From the NCBI GenBank assembly GCA_012845835.1, contig JABAKD010000008.1, positions 5,172,575 through 5,236,574 on the forward strand: a stretch of DNA of 64,000 bases. The letters run 5' to 3'. The translations under genes were made by a program, and so were the position numbers. Numbering within the stretch: position 1 is the first letter of the stretch; every line of letters begins with the position of its first letter. The stretch comes from Undaria pinnatifida (Eukaryota > Sar > Phaeophyceae > Laminariales > Alariaceae). The notes beneath the pieces were generated by a model. The model saw only the letters and a list, made by a program, of their open reading frames with translations, searched no databases and had not been told where the DNA came from. Of the stretch, positions 22,335-43,585 are shown in pieces.

Positions 22335-25292
22335 CTGCACCGTCTCGGCCTAGACATAGACCCCAACAGCGGTGAGTTCAATGTATCGGGTTTCCGTTGA
22401 TAGGTAGTGGAGATGAGGGGAGAGGGGTGGGAGGGAGGGCGGGCGGGGGGGGGGGGGAGGGAAAGGGGAGGGGAACGTAAGGAGACGAGGGGGGGGTTCA
22501 GGGACAAGGACTCCCGAGAGCGTTACGTAGCAGCACCCGAATTTTTGAACCATACCAAGCAGGATGTTGAGGGGAGAGGAGGGGAGGGGGGGGGCGTACT
22601 CATTTGTTGCTTGCCTTAGTCATTAGACCACGGACCACGCATCCCTTTCGAGACGGGGCACCATTCCTCCTCCTAATAAGAGACACCACCACCATTTGGG
22701 CGCTCATCACGCTTCTTCCATATACTACATATAAACTGTTTGCTTACCCTATCCCCGTCCTGTTTCACCGTCTGCGGCCACGTATCTATCTTCTAGGATA
22801 GCGATCGTTTCTCGCTATTCTCTAGTCTACCAAACTCTTCCATGTCACATACGGGAGGGGAGGGGGGGGGGTTCAGGAAAGCTCTTCCGAGAGCGTTACG
22901 CGGTGTACAGTACCCCCTTCAAGGCCGACAAGGCAGGATGTTGAGCGGCAGCGGTGGCAGCGGCAACAGCGGCCGCCACTAGGGTGTATCTGGTACCTGG
23001 TAGAGAGTATGGTGTAACCAGTTGGGTTCTTTAAGGCTCTTAAAGGCCACGGGGGATCGCACAGGAACATTTTGAGTAGGAGCTCGTATGGAGGCATTTC
23101 GCGTACACATAAAACGACTTGAAAATAGAGTACGCCGTCAGCAAACAAGATCTTTATTTCGAAATCGTAGAAAACTGAAGCAAAGATCCAATTGATACAG
23201 AGCTTTTCGGGCGCTTTTAGCCCTTTATTGGACTCCATACTTGACCACCCCTATTTTAGTGCCTCTCTATCTTTTCTCCTAAGCCCTTGACCCCTATTGA
23301 GCCCCCGAACCTCTCCCTATACTAAATCCAAGTAATTTTGTCCCCAAAAACGGGTTTCCAGTTGTCAAGGGGTTAAATCCCACGGATTACAAAGTGATAC
23401 CATCCGCCTGGTGAGCAGCAAGCTTTTGGTGAAAAACGTTTTTTCATCGGTGATGCACCCATTGTATTACGCTCCCGCGCGTGAATTGAAATGTTCAAGC
23501 GATTTCGGTAGCTTTCAGTGTCGCTGCTCGCAAGTTCGAACTCACGAAAACATCTCGTGAGTCGCTTCTGGCTGCCTACGACTGCTGGCTGGCGCACCCG
23601 ACGTCGTCATACACCCCACCAGGAGCGTCCCTCAATTTCGCGGGCCGTGGTTGCTTGTGGGGAGCTGTAGCTGTCCGCTAGTGAAGTGCATACGTTCTGT
23701 TGGGGGTCGTTTTTTGTCTCGTTTCGTGTACCCCAAATTTTGACCACTGCAGAGCCTCAAAGTCGAGGTGTGGAGGTGTGGACCTCTGCTGAGAACCAGA
23801 GGGACACCGATCTGAAGAGACTCACAGCACCTGTGGATCAAGCCCTTTTTTCATGGGTTTCCGGGTTTGTGTTCCACGAACCAGCCGAACCTTTAAACGA
23901 AGCGTGTTAACCTAGCCATGTGTTTTACTGTTCCGATTAAACATCTAGATATTAGAGTTACCGGAAAACCGGGGACCAGGGGACGCTTGGGTCCCCCCTT
24001 GGCCTTGACTAATCGCGCTCGATGAAGCGGTCACGGTATAACGTAAAATGGCTGAATGGACATGGGCGCGCGCTGACGTCGGCAAGCAGAGCAGAAGAAC
24101 GCCGGCGTAAGCAAGACTGTCTGTCGTCATATGACCGCACCGCCGAACCACAACGAAGACAACGCGGGGACGGGGGGGGCGAAACTCACCGACCATCTAT
24201 TGATGTCCCTGGTGTACTCTTCCACCGTCAATCCCTTCGCGCGCTTGGACCCCACAACCTGATAGCAGCAGAACACCACACGTTGGCGGGGGGGGGGGGG
24301 GGTGCTCAGTTCGTGCATGGCCGTAGTCGTATGAAAATAGACCCTCGCATCCCTACTATGCCGGGACGGAGCATGTCGGGTTTTCACCAACCAGGCAGAC
24401 GTTGCTTGCAACAAACGCGAAGCACCGTGAGGTGTTCGGCGAGTCGCATGAAGGGTGAACTGCATCCTTCCAAGAACCGCTCATAAGACGAACTTCGGCA
24501 ACTTGTGCCTACTTTCTTATGGATGACAGCGCCAATGAGTTACTTTGTTGTCTGTTGTGGCCACTCCAGAGACAGCAATGGGTATTACTATGTAACTGCC
24601 TCGTGGTTGCCTTACCATATTCACACTACGTGATGCGATCATTCCCCTTGAGCGGAGTTAGAGTTCTCCACCCCGCACAATATATCTGCTCGATAACCAT
24701 CATCGTGACCGCCAAGAAAAAAAACACGGTGCCCTGGTTGTCTAGCTCACGCAGTGATTGGCATGTACTGCAGCGTCGTTGCCAACCAACGCCAGCCAAC
24801 CTCAATATACATGAAATATTTTACAGCATCGGTGCCAACCGAGGCCAACTATTATGTATATGTTGAGGGGGGACACGTTGGTAGGGGGGGGGGGTGTACA
24901 GGGGGAAGCGGCGGTGGCGGAAGCAGCACGGGCGTAAATAACAGGCCACGTTAGAAGGCCGGCAACAGGCTCGGCGGTTACATGGAGAGTCGAAACGATG
25001 CGCGAAAACAAGCGTGTCTACTGCTGTAAAGTCCACCGTCTGCCACCACTTCCGAAATACACCCAAACCAACAGCTTAACAATCCTAACACCATCAGCGA
25101 CACCAACGCCAAAACCAACCCCAACACTACCACCACCAACACAACTATCGGCACCTCTGACACCACCATCACCGCTACCAACGCCACCACCACCAACATA
25201 ACCACCAACGACCCCTCCCCACTACCACTACCTCTCCCACCAGCACCACCACTCTCGCCACCACCGCAACCTCATCCCTCTGGTCCACTTAC
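22335..25292. other. probable 5' intron of the MGDG synthase gene, repeat-rich
   Basis: No exon is recognised. It contains two direct copies of a ~70-bp segment (22497-22572 and 22871-22942, both with CCGAGAGCGTTACG and AAGGCAGGATGTTGAG-like strings). It also contains a copy at 22587-22650 of a segment seen at 18922-18983 in the same gene, and a dispersed repeat at 24283-24470. Confidence 0.5.
24283..24470 (+). repeat. dispersed GTGCATGGCCGT..TTTTCACC repeat, copy 1
   Basis: After a G run come TCAGTTCGTGCATGGCCGTA, ATAGACCCTCGCATCCCTAC, TATGCCGGGACGGAGCATGT, GGGTTTTCACCAACCAGGCA and GTTCGGCGAGTCGCATGAAG. The same blocks in the same order recur at 61757-61860 and 62700-62830, and in reverse at 57560-57720. 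Confidence 0.65.
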
Positions 25293-25457
25293 CGCATTCT
25301 CAACCCCATCGGGCTTGGCGTGCGTCCCTCGCCGCCTCGCTCTCCTCCTCCTGAAGTTCTTGACGCCTCTGTTCACCTTACCCCAATACCGCCGGGCCTT
25401 GCCCCCTCTCCGCTGGAAGGTGGACGCCGAGTCCGGTGCTTCCGCATCCTCCACCAG
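25293..25457 (-). CDS. candidate upstream exon of the MGDG synthase gene
   Basis: A 165-base frame on the minus strand encodes 55 residues beginning LVEDAEAPDSASTFQRRGGK and continuing as a very basic segment (NFRRRRARRRG). It is bounded by a TTTAG acceptor and an excellent GCG|GTAAGT donor. Both ends are phase 0, so it joins in frame to the first certain MGDG-synthase exon (GRRRSRGHDAKVKM). A basic, low-conservation stretch before the catalytic domain would suit a plastid-targeted protein. The link is inferred from phase and position only. Confidence 0.5.
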
Positions 25458-25639
25458 CTAAAGCACGTTTAGGAAGCAAGGACACAGGGAAAGGAAACCA
25501 AGAAACGACGACACGCTAGTTATTTGACTTGTCATCGCCAGAGCTGCGCCCGTATTCGTGCGCCATGCCCGTTTCTTGTTTACCGGTACGATGTACTTGT
25601 ATAGTCTAGTCTTAGAGGTTAGGAGGAAATCGTCAAATC

Positions 25640-26990
25640 GGTACCAAATCGGTACCAGGTTTAAATAATTAGTCTCAATAAATAATACTTCGAAGTATAA
25701 AAAAAGTCACAAAAGCTCGACTATGTGATTAGCTGGTTGACCGACGTGCACATGGTAAAGTGTAGGTTTTGACCACCACAACAGCTTGTCATCGAGCAGG
25801 TTCTGCTTGTCAAGGCTGGTTAAAGGTCGACGTTTACACTATAGTACTGCTGATTGCTGCTGGTGCAGGAATGTGGCAGGTAGCGGAAAGCGGAAACTCT
25901 GCTGTGTCTGGCTGTAGATGCAACCATTGATCCGTGATTCGTGTGGTTTTTCACACCGTACTCGTACGAGTACTCGTCGGCGCACTCGTCGATCGTACCC
26001 GTGAAGCACCGGGGCAAGGTCAAATCAAGATCAATCTACGCAACTCGTCCATGCCGGGCATGGTCGTAGAGGTATCATATTCTACGAGCAACGCACTCGG
26101 ACTAGTAGCAGGTACAGCAGTAGATAGGGGTACCAGATAAGTTGTACCCAGGGTTACGTATCAAACGCCCAGCGAAAGAGTGTGCGAGTGTTGGTTCGTA
26201 GATCGCACGAACTCGGACGATTGACGTCGAAGATTATGAGCCGCAGTGCTTCGATGCTCACTTGCAAGGCTGAGGCCGACCGTACTTGCTGTAGATACAT
26301 AGAAAAGGAAAACCTGCTGTTGTCGGCCACGCTGCTGTACCAGTAGACTATAGAATATGCGATGTGAGATGCGAGATGTGATACGTGATGTGATGCAAAG
26401 AAATGCTGCTGTAAAGGAGTCGAGACAAGACAGAAACTACAACGGCCGCGCGCGCGTGCGTACATAAATAGCAATGGATAGCTGGTATTTGTATAATACC
26501 CTGGTACAGATCATGAGAATGTGTACGAGAACAGAACAGCAGACCTCTTCATGATGGCGTGTCTGCTCTCTTGTGCTACCCGACTGCTCGAACACTCGAT
26601 GTGCAAAATAAATGTGTAACGACAAACGTGTCTAACATTCGCACAAAACACTTTCGCACATGTCACATGTCCCAACCGACCCGAGGGAGGTACGCTGGCC
26701 GAGCACACGGTTCAAACAGCAAAAGACGATTGCGAACACCCTCTTGAGTACACGATTCCCAGTTGGTTCTCCCGGAAGCTTTCCACAGAGAATGGAACAC
26801 AGACGCCAGGACAACACCCAGCCCACGAGTTAGTTTTAGCTCAACCAACCGCATGCGTGCTGCTGTGATTCAAAATCAGGCAGAAGAGCAGCAACAAAGG
26901 ACTAGACATTCGCAGCCTGCAACATCGGGACAGACTACCATTCGCATAGCAGTCGACAACCAAACCAGGCATCCGGCGCACAATACTCGT
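25640..26990. other. possible intron/intergenic stretch
   Basis: No supported gene. A minus-strand frame at 26154-26290 (SASALQVSIEALRLIIF) is preceded by a CTACAG acceptor and could be a small exon, but its phases do not clearly link its neighbours. It also holds several GTACCAG/CTGGTAC-type strings. Confidence 0.35.
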
Positions 26991-26996
26991 ACAAAC

Positions 26997-27436
26997 CTCG
27001 GCAACTGTTGCTGATCTGCTGCCAAGACCCTGCTCTCTAGTGCTTTCACCTGATCCTCTGCACGCCAGCTTGCAAAGAGGGCGCCGCTTCCGAGCACAGC
27101 CAGATGCACCAAAGTCGTCGTTAATACTAGAACCATCTGAGCACCCGCGTGCATGGGCTGCTCGGGATCGCTGTCTGGGACACCTGGCTGGGTCCCTTCG
27201 TTTTGTTCGACCCCCTTCCTCCCCTGGTCGTCGGGCAGGGAGGGTGAGCTCCCGAGGCTGGTGGCAACCCCCCTCGGCGACGGAGGTTGGGTGCTGGTCC
27301 CGCTGGTGACTTCTTCTACTATATCACGATTCTGTTTCTCTCCCGCCGTGGCTGATATAATGAGAGAGGCGGCGAGCGGTCCCCCCGCCAAAGCGAGATG
27401 GATGCTTCGCCGCAAGAGTTCTCTGTCTGTAGGCAA
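26997..27436 (-). CDS. candidate exon with a membrane segment, possibly the N-terminal part of the MGDG synthase gene
   Basis: The minus-strand frame reads ELLRRSIHLALAGGPLAASL, then a Ser/Pro/Gly-rich linker (SGTSTQPPSPRGVATSLGSS), then a hydrophobic segment (MVLVLTTTLVHLAVLGSGAL) followed by a helical charged stretch (WRAEDQVKALESRVLAADQ). It ends at a GAG|GTTTGT donor like that of RAD52 exon 1. The frame has a stop just upstream, so its 5' end must be an acceptor (CCTACAG is available). The donor leaves phase 2, which does not match the 25457 acceptor, so another exon would be required between them. It may equally belong to a separate small gene. No family recognised. Confidence 0.4.
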
Positions 27437-27589
27437 AGTTCACCTGTTCGTCGTAATCCCGTGCCGAGTCGGTGCAGACATGGCCTCCGATCACAGCAGT
27501 GAATCTGTTCCGCAGATGTAAGAAAAACCATCATACGGTTCGACATCGCCAAAAAACACGCCTCTTCCATCATAGGGGATGTCATGGAT

Positions 27590-28569
27590 CATCCCCCCTC
27601 AAAGCCACACTCTCCGCACCCTGCCCTCACTCTCACCGGACGAACGACCAGGTAAGCACCGCGCACGCCCCGCCTTGTCGGCCTTCACTAGGCGAGGGGG
27701 ACCTCTTTATCGCCCGTGTGTGTGGCTTTCTCGATCAAGATATGTCTTGTTTATTATTTTTTGTAGCGAGTGGCGTGGTGCATCCGTCATCGATGGTGGG
27801 CATTGCTTCTCGCATCCGTCACCATTGGTCTCGTATTTGCTGTAACCCGACCAAACCGAAAAACACGCGAGGGCATGCGCCCCGTGCGAGCTTCGATGAG
27901 ACGTCAGCTCGCTAACGTTCGCCCCTGGCATAGGGCTGTAGGCGTCGCCCCTAGGCGTTTTGCTAGGATGTGTAGATATGACCCAGGAGATAACGCGAGC
28001 ATCCATTATTTTGCCGTTTTGTGGTGCTTCTGTGGTTTGCGTTCGTTTTTGGATCAGTGTACTTGTACCTGCTGCCCAAAACAAGACCACCCGCCCTAGC
28101 CCCAAAAAGGTTTGCCAAACGCTTCCTGGCTTGAACACAAAATCAAGGAAGAGGATATTGGGGTAATAGGTCCCACTTTGCCTTTTGAAGTTGCACCCCT
28201 TTCAGTCGAAACCAGCAGCAGCCCGCTGCACGGCAAATCTAGAATCTAAACTCCGACCGGTACCAGCGCATCAGGTACCAGTACGAGTCGTACTCTGTAC
28301 CTGGTACATTTAGAATCTTGATTGTACACAGCGAAGGCTCCCAACACCAATATCAGAATATCACACAATCAGCCGATCCGATACCACCCGCACCGCACGC
28401 ACGCACCCCTGTCCATGACCAACATCCCGTGACCACCATCCTCATCCCCCCCCGCATGCCCCTGTTCGACAACTCTCCTCTCCCTGTATCAGCAGCCAGC
28501 ACTCCTCCATCCTCCTTCTCCGTAGAGGACTCCCCAAGGCCGAGACAACTAGACCGGGTCAATCAAACT
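27590..28569. promoter_or_regulatory. upstream region of the helicase gene
   Basis: This stretch between the minus-strand candidate exon and the helicase ATG should hold the helicase promoter and 5' UTR. A plus-strand ATG frame at 27585-27652 ending in CCAG|GTAAGC could be a small upstream exon, but nothing ties it to the helicase. TACCTGGTAC occurs at 28298, just upstream of a CA-rich leader. Confidence 0.3.
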
Positions 28570-37047
<8,478 letters not shown>

Positions 37048-38700
37048 GGCGCTCGCTGGCTAATGCGCTAGATAGGGCGCGCGCTGGTGTGGGTGGTTGT
37101 GGCTTGGCGTTGATGCGTTTGGTTTCTTTTCGTTTTGAGGGAGGTTGGCTGACTGGCTGACCGGCCGGTTTGGCTTCGCGCGGGCTAGGGTAATGGGGGT
37201 GCACCGTGCTTAATAAGCGGGAGGAGAACGGCGCCGCCGTGGATGGTTGCTCGCCCGCGTGCTGCATCGGGGGTGGGGAAGCAGGAACCCACGTGGTGTT
37301 TTGTGTGCCCGCCCTCCCTCCGGTTCGCTCGCGATTGCACTGTTACCGTAGCCCTCCCGACCGCCCGGCCCGTAACGGCGCTAGTACCGTGGCTTGATCG
37401 GGGCCTATGCAGTGGCTTAGAAGTTGCCGATGGCTTGATAGTTGCCGATGTAGTTAGTGGCTTGTTGGTAGCCGACGTAGTGGCTCGACCGGGGCCGATG
37501 TAGTGGTTTAAGTCGCGCCGTTTTCGCTGCGAGGGGCGGGGGGAGGGGGGTTACTGTCGTTAGGCACGGCGCGTGGCGATGATACTCATTTTCCCGCACT
37601 GCTCCGGGAGGCGCGTCGCCAACTCTGCCGCGGTACTTCAACGATTGCTGCGCCCTTGTGTAACTTTGTGTGAGGGCGACGGGCAGACCGGGCGGAGACC
37701 GTAATTTTGTAATGGTAGATTTATTTTTTGTGTGCCTCTGTTCGCCTCTGCTTTATAGCCGGGCTTGGCTTACATTTGGCACTTGTCTAGGTCGGCTGCT
37801 GCAATAATAGCCGCCTCTTGCCCACGCGAGCTGGCTGCCATAGCCGGGCTAGGCTTATTTTGAACTTTGTCTACGTAGGCTGCTGCTGTCGTGGAGCTCT
37901 TTTTCCGGGCTCTTTTTCGCTAACGCTGTGCAGAAGCCGTTTATGACTGAACTAGCTACAGGTGCTAATGAAATATGTAGCACTGCCTGCCAGGGTGTTG
38001 GAGCATCGCGACAACCCCAGCTTGACTTGCAACGTGAAGTGGGCAGGCAGCTTTGTAGCAAGGTTGATGACTTGAGCGACAGCCTGTCTTGTTTTGTTTG
38101 TAGTCGTTGGTTGTGTAGCATGTTTTTTTTTGCGTGTCGTTCGTCGCCCGGCCATGGGTCTGCGTAGAGGGACGGCGGGTTCAATTTTTCGTCGACTCGT
38201 ATCTAGTATTTGTTCTTTTGAATCCATAGGTCTCTCTCGCTTGCTTTTTGCATAATGTATCGCTTGTCATTGCCGTAACCAAGATGTCCAACGACACAGC
38301 CGCGGAAGGGCATTAATCGTCAGGTCACCTGGCGATACCATAGGGTTTCAGACGTACCTACCTCCCTATGAACACCATGATGAAACTGCATCCATCCGTC
38401 GCCAAACTTGAGCAAGCGATTTATTTGTTGTTGAAAGGGGGGGGGTGGCTGGATCGCTCTCCTTTATTTCGTGAAGGGTGATTCCAGCAGAGTTCACCCT
38501 TATAATACGGTGTATGCAAGCGGTAGCGCTGTTACTAGAAAAGAGTCCGTATGCCCCCATCCAATAGTATATATATATGAACACCTAGGGAAGAGGAGGT
38601 TAAAACCAACCCTCTGAGGACATATCCCTCTGGATAAAGCTCGTTTCCTTTTGGTCTGCGAACTGTGAAATATTTTGCGTAAGCGAGTGAGCGCTGAGTG
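37048..38700. other. 3' flank of the helicase gene and intergenic DNA
   Basis: The helicase 3' UTR must begin here. A short repeat of GTAGTGGCTTGTTGG / GATGTAGTGG-type words lies at 37400-37510. A coding-like plus frame at 37933-38167 (MTELATGANEICSTACQGVG) follows a TGTGCAG acceptor, but has no partner exon and no family match. Confidence 0.4.
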
Positions 38701-40253
38701 CGGTGCTCGGCCACAGCTTCAGCCTTGTCTGTTACCCGTCATGTGATCCACATGAAATGTCTCTATGAAACCCAGGGATGGACCCAGACTGCCCCTTGAC
38801 GGTCCAGAGATACTACCGGATGTCGATCATGCATGTCCAGATTCACGTCATGTCATGTAGACGCTGCTGCATATATGTAATAATGATGAGCTTGGCACAG
38901 TACAGGTACAACAGAATCTCCTGGCAGGCCTGTCGACTTGGGTCCCACGGTGTCAACACCCACTTTTGCACTCTTGTAGAAGTTATTTTGTATTCTTATT
39001 CCCTCTGTCCCGGTCGCTGAGAACTAAACGTGCTGTGGTTGCAAAAACCTCTAGATGGACCCTCTTTTCCTATACACCCATTCTTTTAAGGCATGTGAAA
39101 CCCTTTGTCCAAGATATCACTAAATTATGATACTGAATTTCCAGGAATTACCATTACACTTGCCCACCCTGATGAGCCGTGCACATGTAGAAACAAACAT
39201 AGAAGCTTCGGGGAAGCACCGGTTCCACGGCCTAGGACATGACTCGAAGTTGCGACATCTCAAAACCCACTCCCACACCTCTGCCCTGTGAGGCTACAAA
39301 TACTCCGGAACAAATATCGGATGAGGCAAAAAATCGAAACTGGGGACGGAAAACAGAAAACTCAGCCGGAACCGGTAGAATCTAGATGCGAAATCTATCG
39401 CCTTCATCGATTAAAACGGGGAATGGAAACAGGGGGAATATTAAAAGGACAACGGGACCCGAGCGGCAACGGCGGATTTAACAGATAACTAAAGCGATCC
39501 CCTTCATCCCAGTGACGCGGTCAACTAACGACCGAAGGCAAAGAATGCTGGGGGGTCGAAGACGACATAGTGGAATACCTTGCTACGAAAACCCGGAGCG
39601 ACCGCAGAAGCATACCAGAACACCGCATGTACGGAAATCTGCTCGTGCGGGGCGTGGACACCGTTCGCAACAGTGTGGAGATGGCATCGCAACCGAGTCG
39701 AGAAAAAGCGAAATACTTCCCAAGTAGAATTGAGTCAAACTCGGAAAAGACACCGCCCCGAGAACCAGAACCCACAAAAATGTAAGTAAAAAAACCGAGC
39801 GCGGTGGTGGTGTTACCGCCAATCAACCACGCGTCCGCGCCTCGAGATTGGTCCAAGTAATTACGTTGGGTCCCGTGCACAACCGATAGTTAGAGACAGA
39901 TTTGGAAGCACCAAGGACCTTGAACCGTCCCTGTCGAAGTCGTGTAGCGAGCCGGAAAAAGCGGAACCTTGATCGGTTCTGGGTTGTTTAGAATACGCAC
40001 CAAGAATTCCCCGTCGGTATCGGTACAAGCGCTGATCTTTCCCTACGACAAGCCGTCGGCGGCTTTGCACCAGAAATAGGCCCTATTCGTAAGCACTGCT
40101 GTAGTGTTGTATGTAGTGGCTCAAACAGTCAGCATGCGGTACGCGGCCGTAGCCGGGTGCCATAAACAACTCGCCGTAGGCGCGGAAAATTCCCGTTGCG
40201 CAGCACAAATTCGCATCTGGCGGCATATAGGTGGTTGGTTTGGCAATGCTGCT

Positions 40254-43200
40254 TCAGAGGGCCAGCCCAGTAAAGCCAAATTGTTGTCGTGAGAGCTGGG
40301 CGTTCATCTCTCGCCCCCATAGACTCCGACCCAATGTGTCTCGTACATCACCGCGATGACCCCACCCGGCCAAGGATCGATTGGTGGCCAGTGATCTTTT
40401 CACCTCCAGCCGTTGGAGGGCCGTGGACAAATCGTCCTGAGTGACTTGACATGGGGGGTATATATCGGTCAACATGTTGATAACGTGTTGCGTCAACCCA
40501 TCGGGAAGATACCCAGGCATGTCGCCGTGGTCTTGGAGGTTAGCACGGAGCTTGCAGTGGTCCACGGAGACGCAGCGGTGAGCATCCGGGCCGGGCTTGT
40601 CCGTGGGCAGATCCAATCGCAGAGTTTAGTGGAACCCTCCCGTGTGGCGCCGGAGGGACAGGGGTCGATCACAAAGATGGTGTAGGGCCCCGTCCAATTC
40701 AACGCAAACCTAGCATTGAGCACCGTCGCACACATTCCGGCCTTCACCCATTGGCGAATAGTGGAGGCCGCATCGTGCAGCCAAGCCCGATCTCCCACAA
40801 CGAAAATCGGGACCTGGCGCAAAGTGTACGCAAGGGCGTTGTTTCGTCGTTCCATGTGAAAACTCTCAAGACCCTGCAGCTCGCGAGCCATGTCTTACAC
40901 GCGCAACTATTGGCGGCCCGACGCCAGGTTGCATTCTGCGTGGTGATCGCTGGCTAAAATACGATGGCCAGCAACCTCGGAACGGGCGAAAATGGTGAGA
41001 GGGAGTCGCGGAAGCCTGCCCAACAAGTGGACCTCTCTGGGAGCCAGGCCAGTGGCGGCGCTGACGGAATTGTTGTAGGCGAGTTGTACATGGATGGGGA
41101 AGTTGCACATCCTAGACGCGTGCTGTGATTATAGAGGTAGCACTTTTAGCGTGAAATGGTTCTGAATGACTGGGCTCCTTGACCCAAAATCGTCGGGAAC
41201 AGGTAGATATGTTTGCACGGTTCTTGCTGTGTACCTGAGCCATGGGAGTTTTCATCCGGTAGCACTTTTTGATTTCTCCAAATCAGTTTTTCGGGAGAGG
41301 TCTTAAGCTCCCAAGATGAGGAACCCCAGAACAAACGGCGGTGCACCTCTATCGTAGCAGGCGTCTGGAGTCATCTTGACGCTCGTTGACCACCATAGCC
41401 AGTATTTCTGCCATGGTATTGTTGACACGCTCCACGCCGCCGTTCCTGATGGGGTGGTAGAAGCTGGTGGCGATTATATGAACATCAAGAAGATTATAGA
41501 CGACGTACGAACGCTTCGAGCAGAACTGGAGGTCGTTGTCCGCGAGAGGATTCTGCGCGGACATCCCCGAAGGGGAGTGTACCAGTTGATGAGGGTGTTG
41601 GCCGTACCTTCGGCTGTGATTCGGTGGTAGTGACTGCGAGCATGTTCTCACGGCGGGTAAAACGGCCGGTGGAGATGTACTGTAGGTGTTGCCCCGAGGC
41701 GCGACCGACAGCGACCCGAAATGAACCACGCTGACCCAATGCCCCGCCCCGAGGGAGAGGAATCGAGGTGATAGGGCAGCGAACCGTTAGACGCGATGTC
41801 ATCCATGCTTGCAAGTTCGGGCAGTGGCACAGCACAGCCACCAACGGGTGCAAAGGCTCAATCCTACCCGCCAACAGAATCTTTCGAGTATGCGGACCGT
41901 ACGCGGCCGTACCAAGATGGCAGGAATCAGTCGAGTGACACACTTGCATGACCCAAGGGCGCATGGACAGGGGAACATAGATGTGAACAGTCTGTCAGCC
42001 AAAAGACAAGCCGCGCGTCCTGCCGACCATAGTGAGTGAAGGGGGGGGGGGGCGGGATTAGATTACGATCGAGGAGGACAATACCCTCGTCAGTAGTATT
42101 GAGGTGAGCTTTACCAGCAAGCTCCTTCATCTACAAGAAGGAGGGGCGCCGATGCGAGGGAAAACGCGTTAAGACTTCGGTGGGCAGGGCTAATGACCGG
42201 CGGAAGATAATGCACTGGATGGCGGCCTAGCATGAAGGCTCTGGCTGTTGCTTCCGTTCCCAGTCGAAGTGCAAATAACGCGCTGCGGAACCGCCAAAAA
42301 GCAATTCGGCAGCACTGCCGAGGGCGTCCAAAATCATCCGTAGGACGCAAGCTACGGGAGAGGTGCACCGTTTATTTTCTGAGGCTCTTCACTCGAGGAG
42401 TTATTTTTTTTTCCCCGTCCAAGAATTGATTCGGCAAAAACAAAAAGCTACTCCAATGCACAATCCCTCAGCCTAGGTAGGAGACGAAAACTAATGCAAA
42501 GAATGAATACGATCTCGGGTTAAGGTGGGTTAAGGAGCCCCCGTCATTTAGACAAAAAAAAATATCTTAAAAAAGTGCTCCCTCTATCCGAGCACGCGGG
42601 GTAGGGGCGGAGGGAGGCCCCGAAGGGGTCGGCAGTAACAGGTCGAGGTGATGCTGGCGGATCGCTACATTAAAACAGGAGCGCTCAAAGGCTCTGCTCG
42701 GTCGCGGTCGGACAGAATAGGTACCCTTGGGACAGGCGCTGGGGTCCGAAAAGATCTTTCCAAGTCGACAGCCACAGGCGCCTGAAGGCGCGGAACGCGT
42801 AGCCGGGCGTTGGTGCGAGTAGAAAACGACCGAGAGGCGCCTCCGGGTCCGAAGCCATATTCATATGCAGGCTGCGCGGTGTTGGCGGCAGCGGTTGTTC
42901 TTCGGCGCGTCTGAATAGAGATCCGACCCGAAGATGTGGTGAAAAAGCTGACGGAGTAATCCCTAAAAGCCCAGCAAGAATTGGAGCAAAAGCAGCCTCG
43001 GCGGCTGGCCAAAATGGCGCTAGGCCGAGGCGATTTTCACCGGTATCGACGAAAGCAGAAACGCGAGCGACAAATCCCAGTAGGACAGAAAGGCCGTCAA
43101 TCCTCGTACGTGGCCCGTGTGAGCGAAAATCACCAAACCAGCGGGGATTCAGGAAAGCCCATCCAAAACGGCGCTATCGGGCCGGGGCACCAGTCCACCC

Positions 43201-43585
43201 AAGCCAATGCCGGGAACCGTCGAGGACGGGCTGCGTAGACCGCAAGCCCTGACGAGGTATATGGTGTCAACGTCGACAGGGATGAGGCGGCTAGGTCCAC
43301 TGCGGTCGTGCTCAGTTGCAAGCTGTGGCAGGCAGGAAAGGAAATCGGCCACGCGATTGGCGCCACTCGTTCGGTACTCGGGCGTGTCGTCGACCGCGGT
43401 GAGATTTTCCAGCCACCGCTGGACCCGCGCGTTGTGGTCCCTAAATTTGCCCGACTTTTTTCAAAGCCTTGTGACCCGAAACAAATGCGAAACTCCGACC
43501 GCAAACGTAGTTCGCAAACGCAGACTCGAAGACGCTTAATCGCCCAAACAATACGGCCTGCTTTCAAGTCAAGCGGAGTCCACAA
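40254..43585 (-). pseudogene. Ty3/gypsy pol remnant: RNase H and integrase
   Basis: Read on the minus strand. 43585-43130 holds an RNase H-like piece (GRIVWAIKRLRV) followed in another frame by a VADFLSCLP linker typical of the RNase H to integrase junction. 42000-41800 holds the integrase zinc-binding region (RTVRILERFCWRVGL with nearby His and Cys). 41600-41349 holds the catalytic core end (DNDLQFCSKR ... TSFYHPIRNGGVERVNNTMA). 41090-40990 continues it (VQLAYNNSVSAATGLAPREV). 40830-40640 holds the C-terminal module (VGDRAWL ... FALNWTGPYTIFVID). Frameshifts between these blocks mean it cannot encode a working enzyme. Confidence 0.75.
41145..41300 (+). repeat. dispersed CTGAATGAC/CTCCTTAACCC repeat, copy 2
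   Basis: TTCTGAATGACTGGGCTCCT, CCCAAAATCGTCG and GAGCCATGGGA match the copies at 2338 and 47575. It sits inside the gypsy pol remnant, splitting the integrase core, so it probably inserted after the retrotransposon. Confidence 0.55.
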
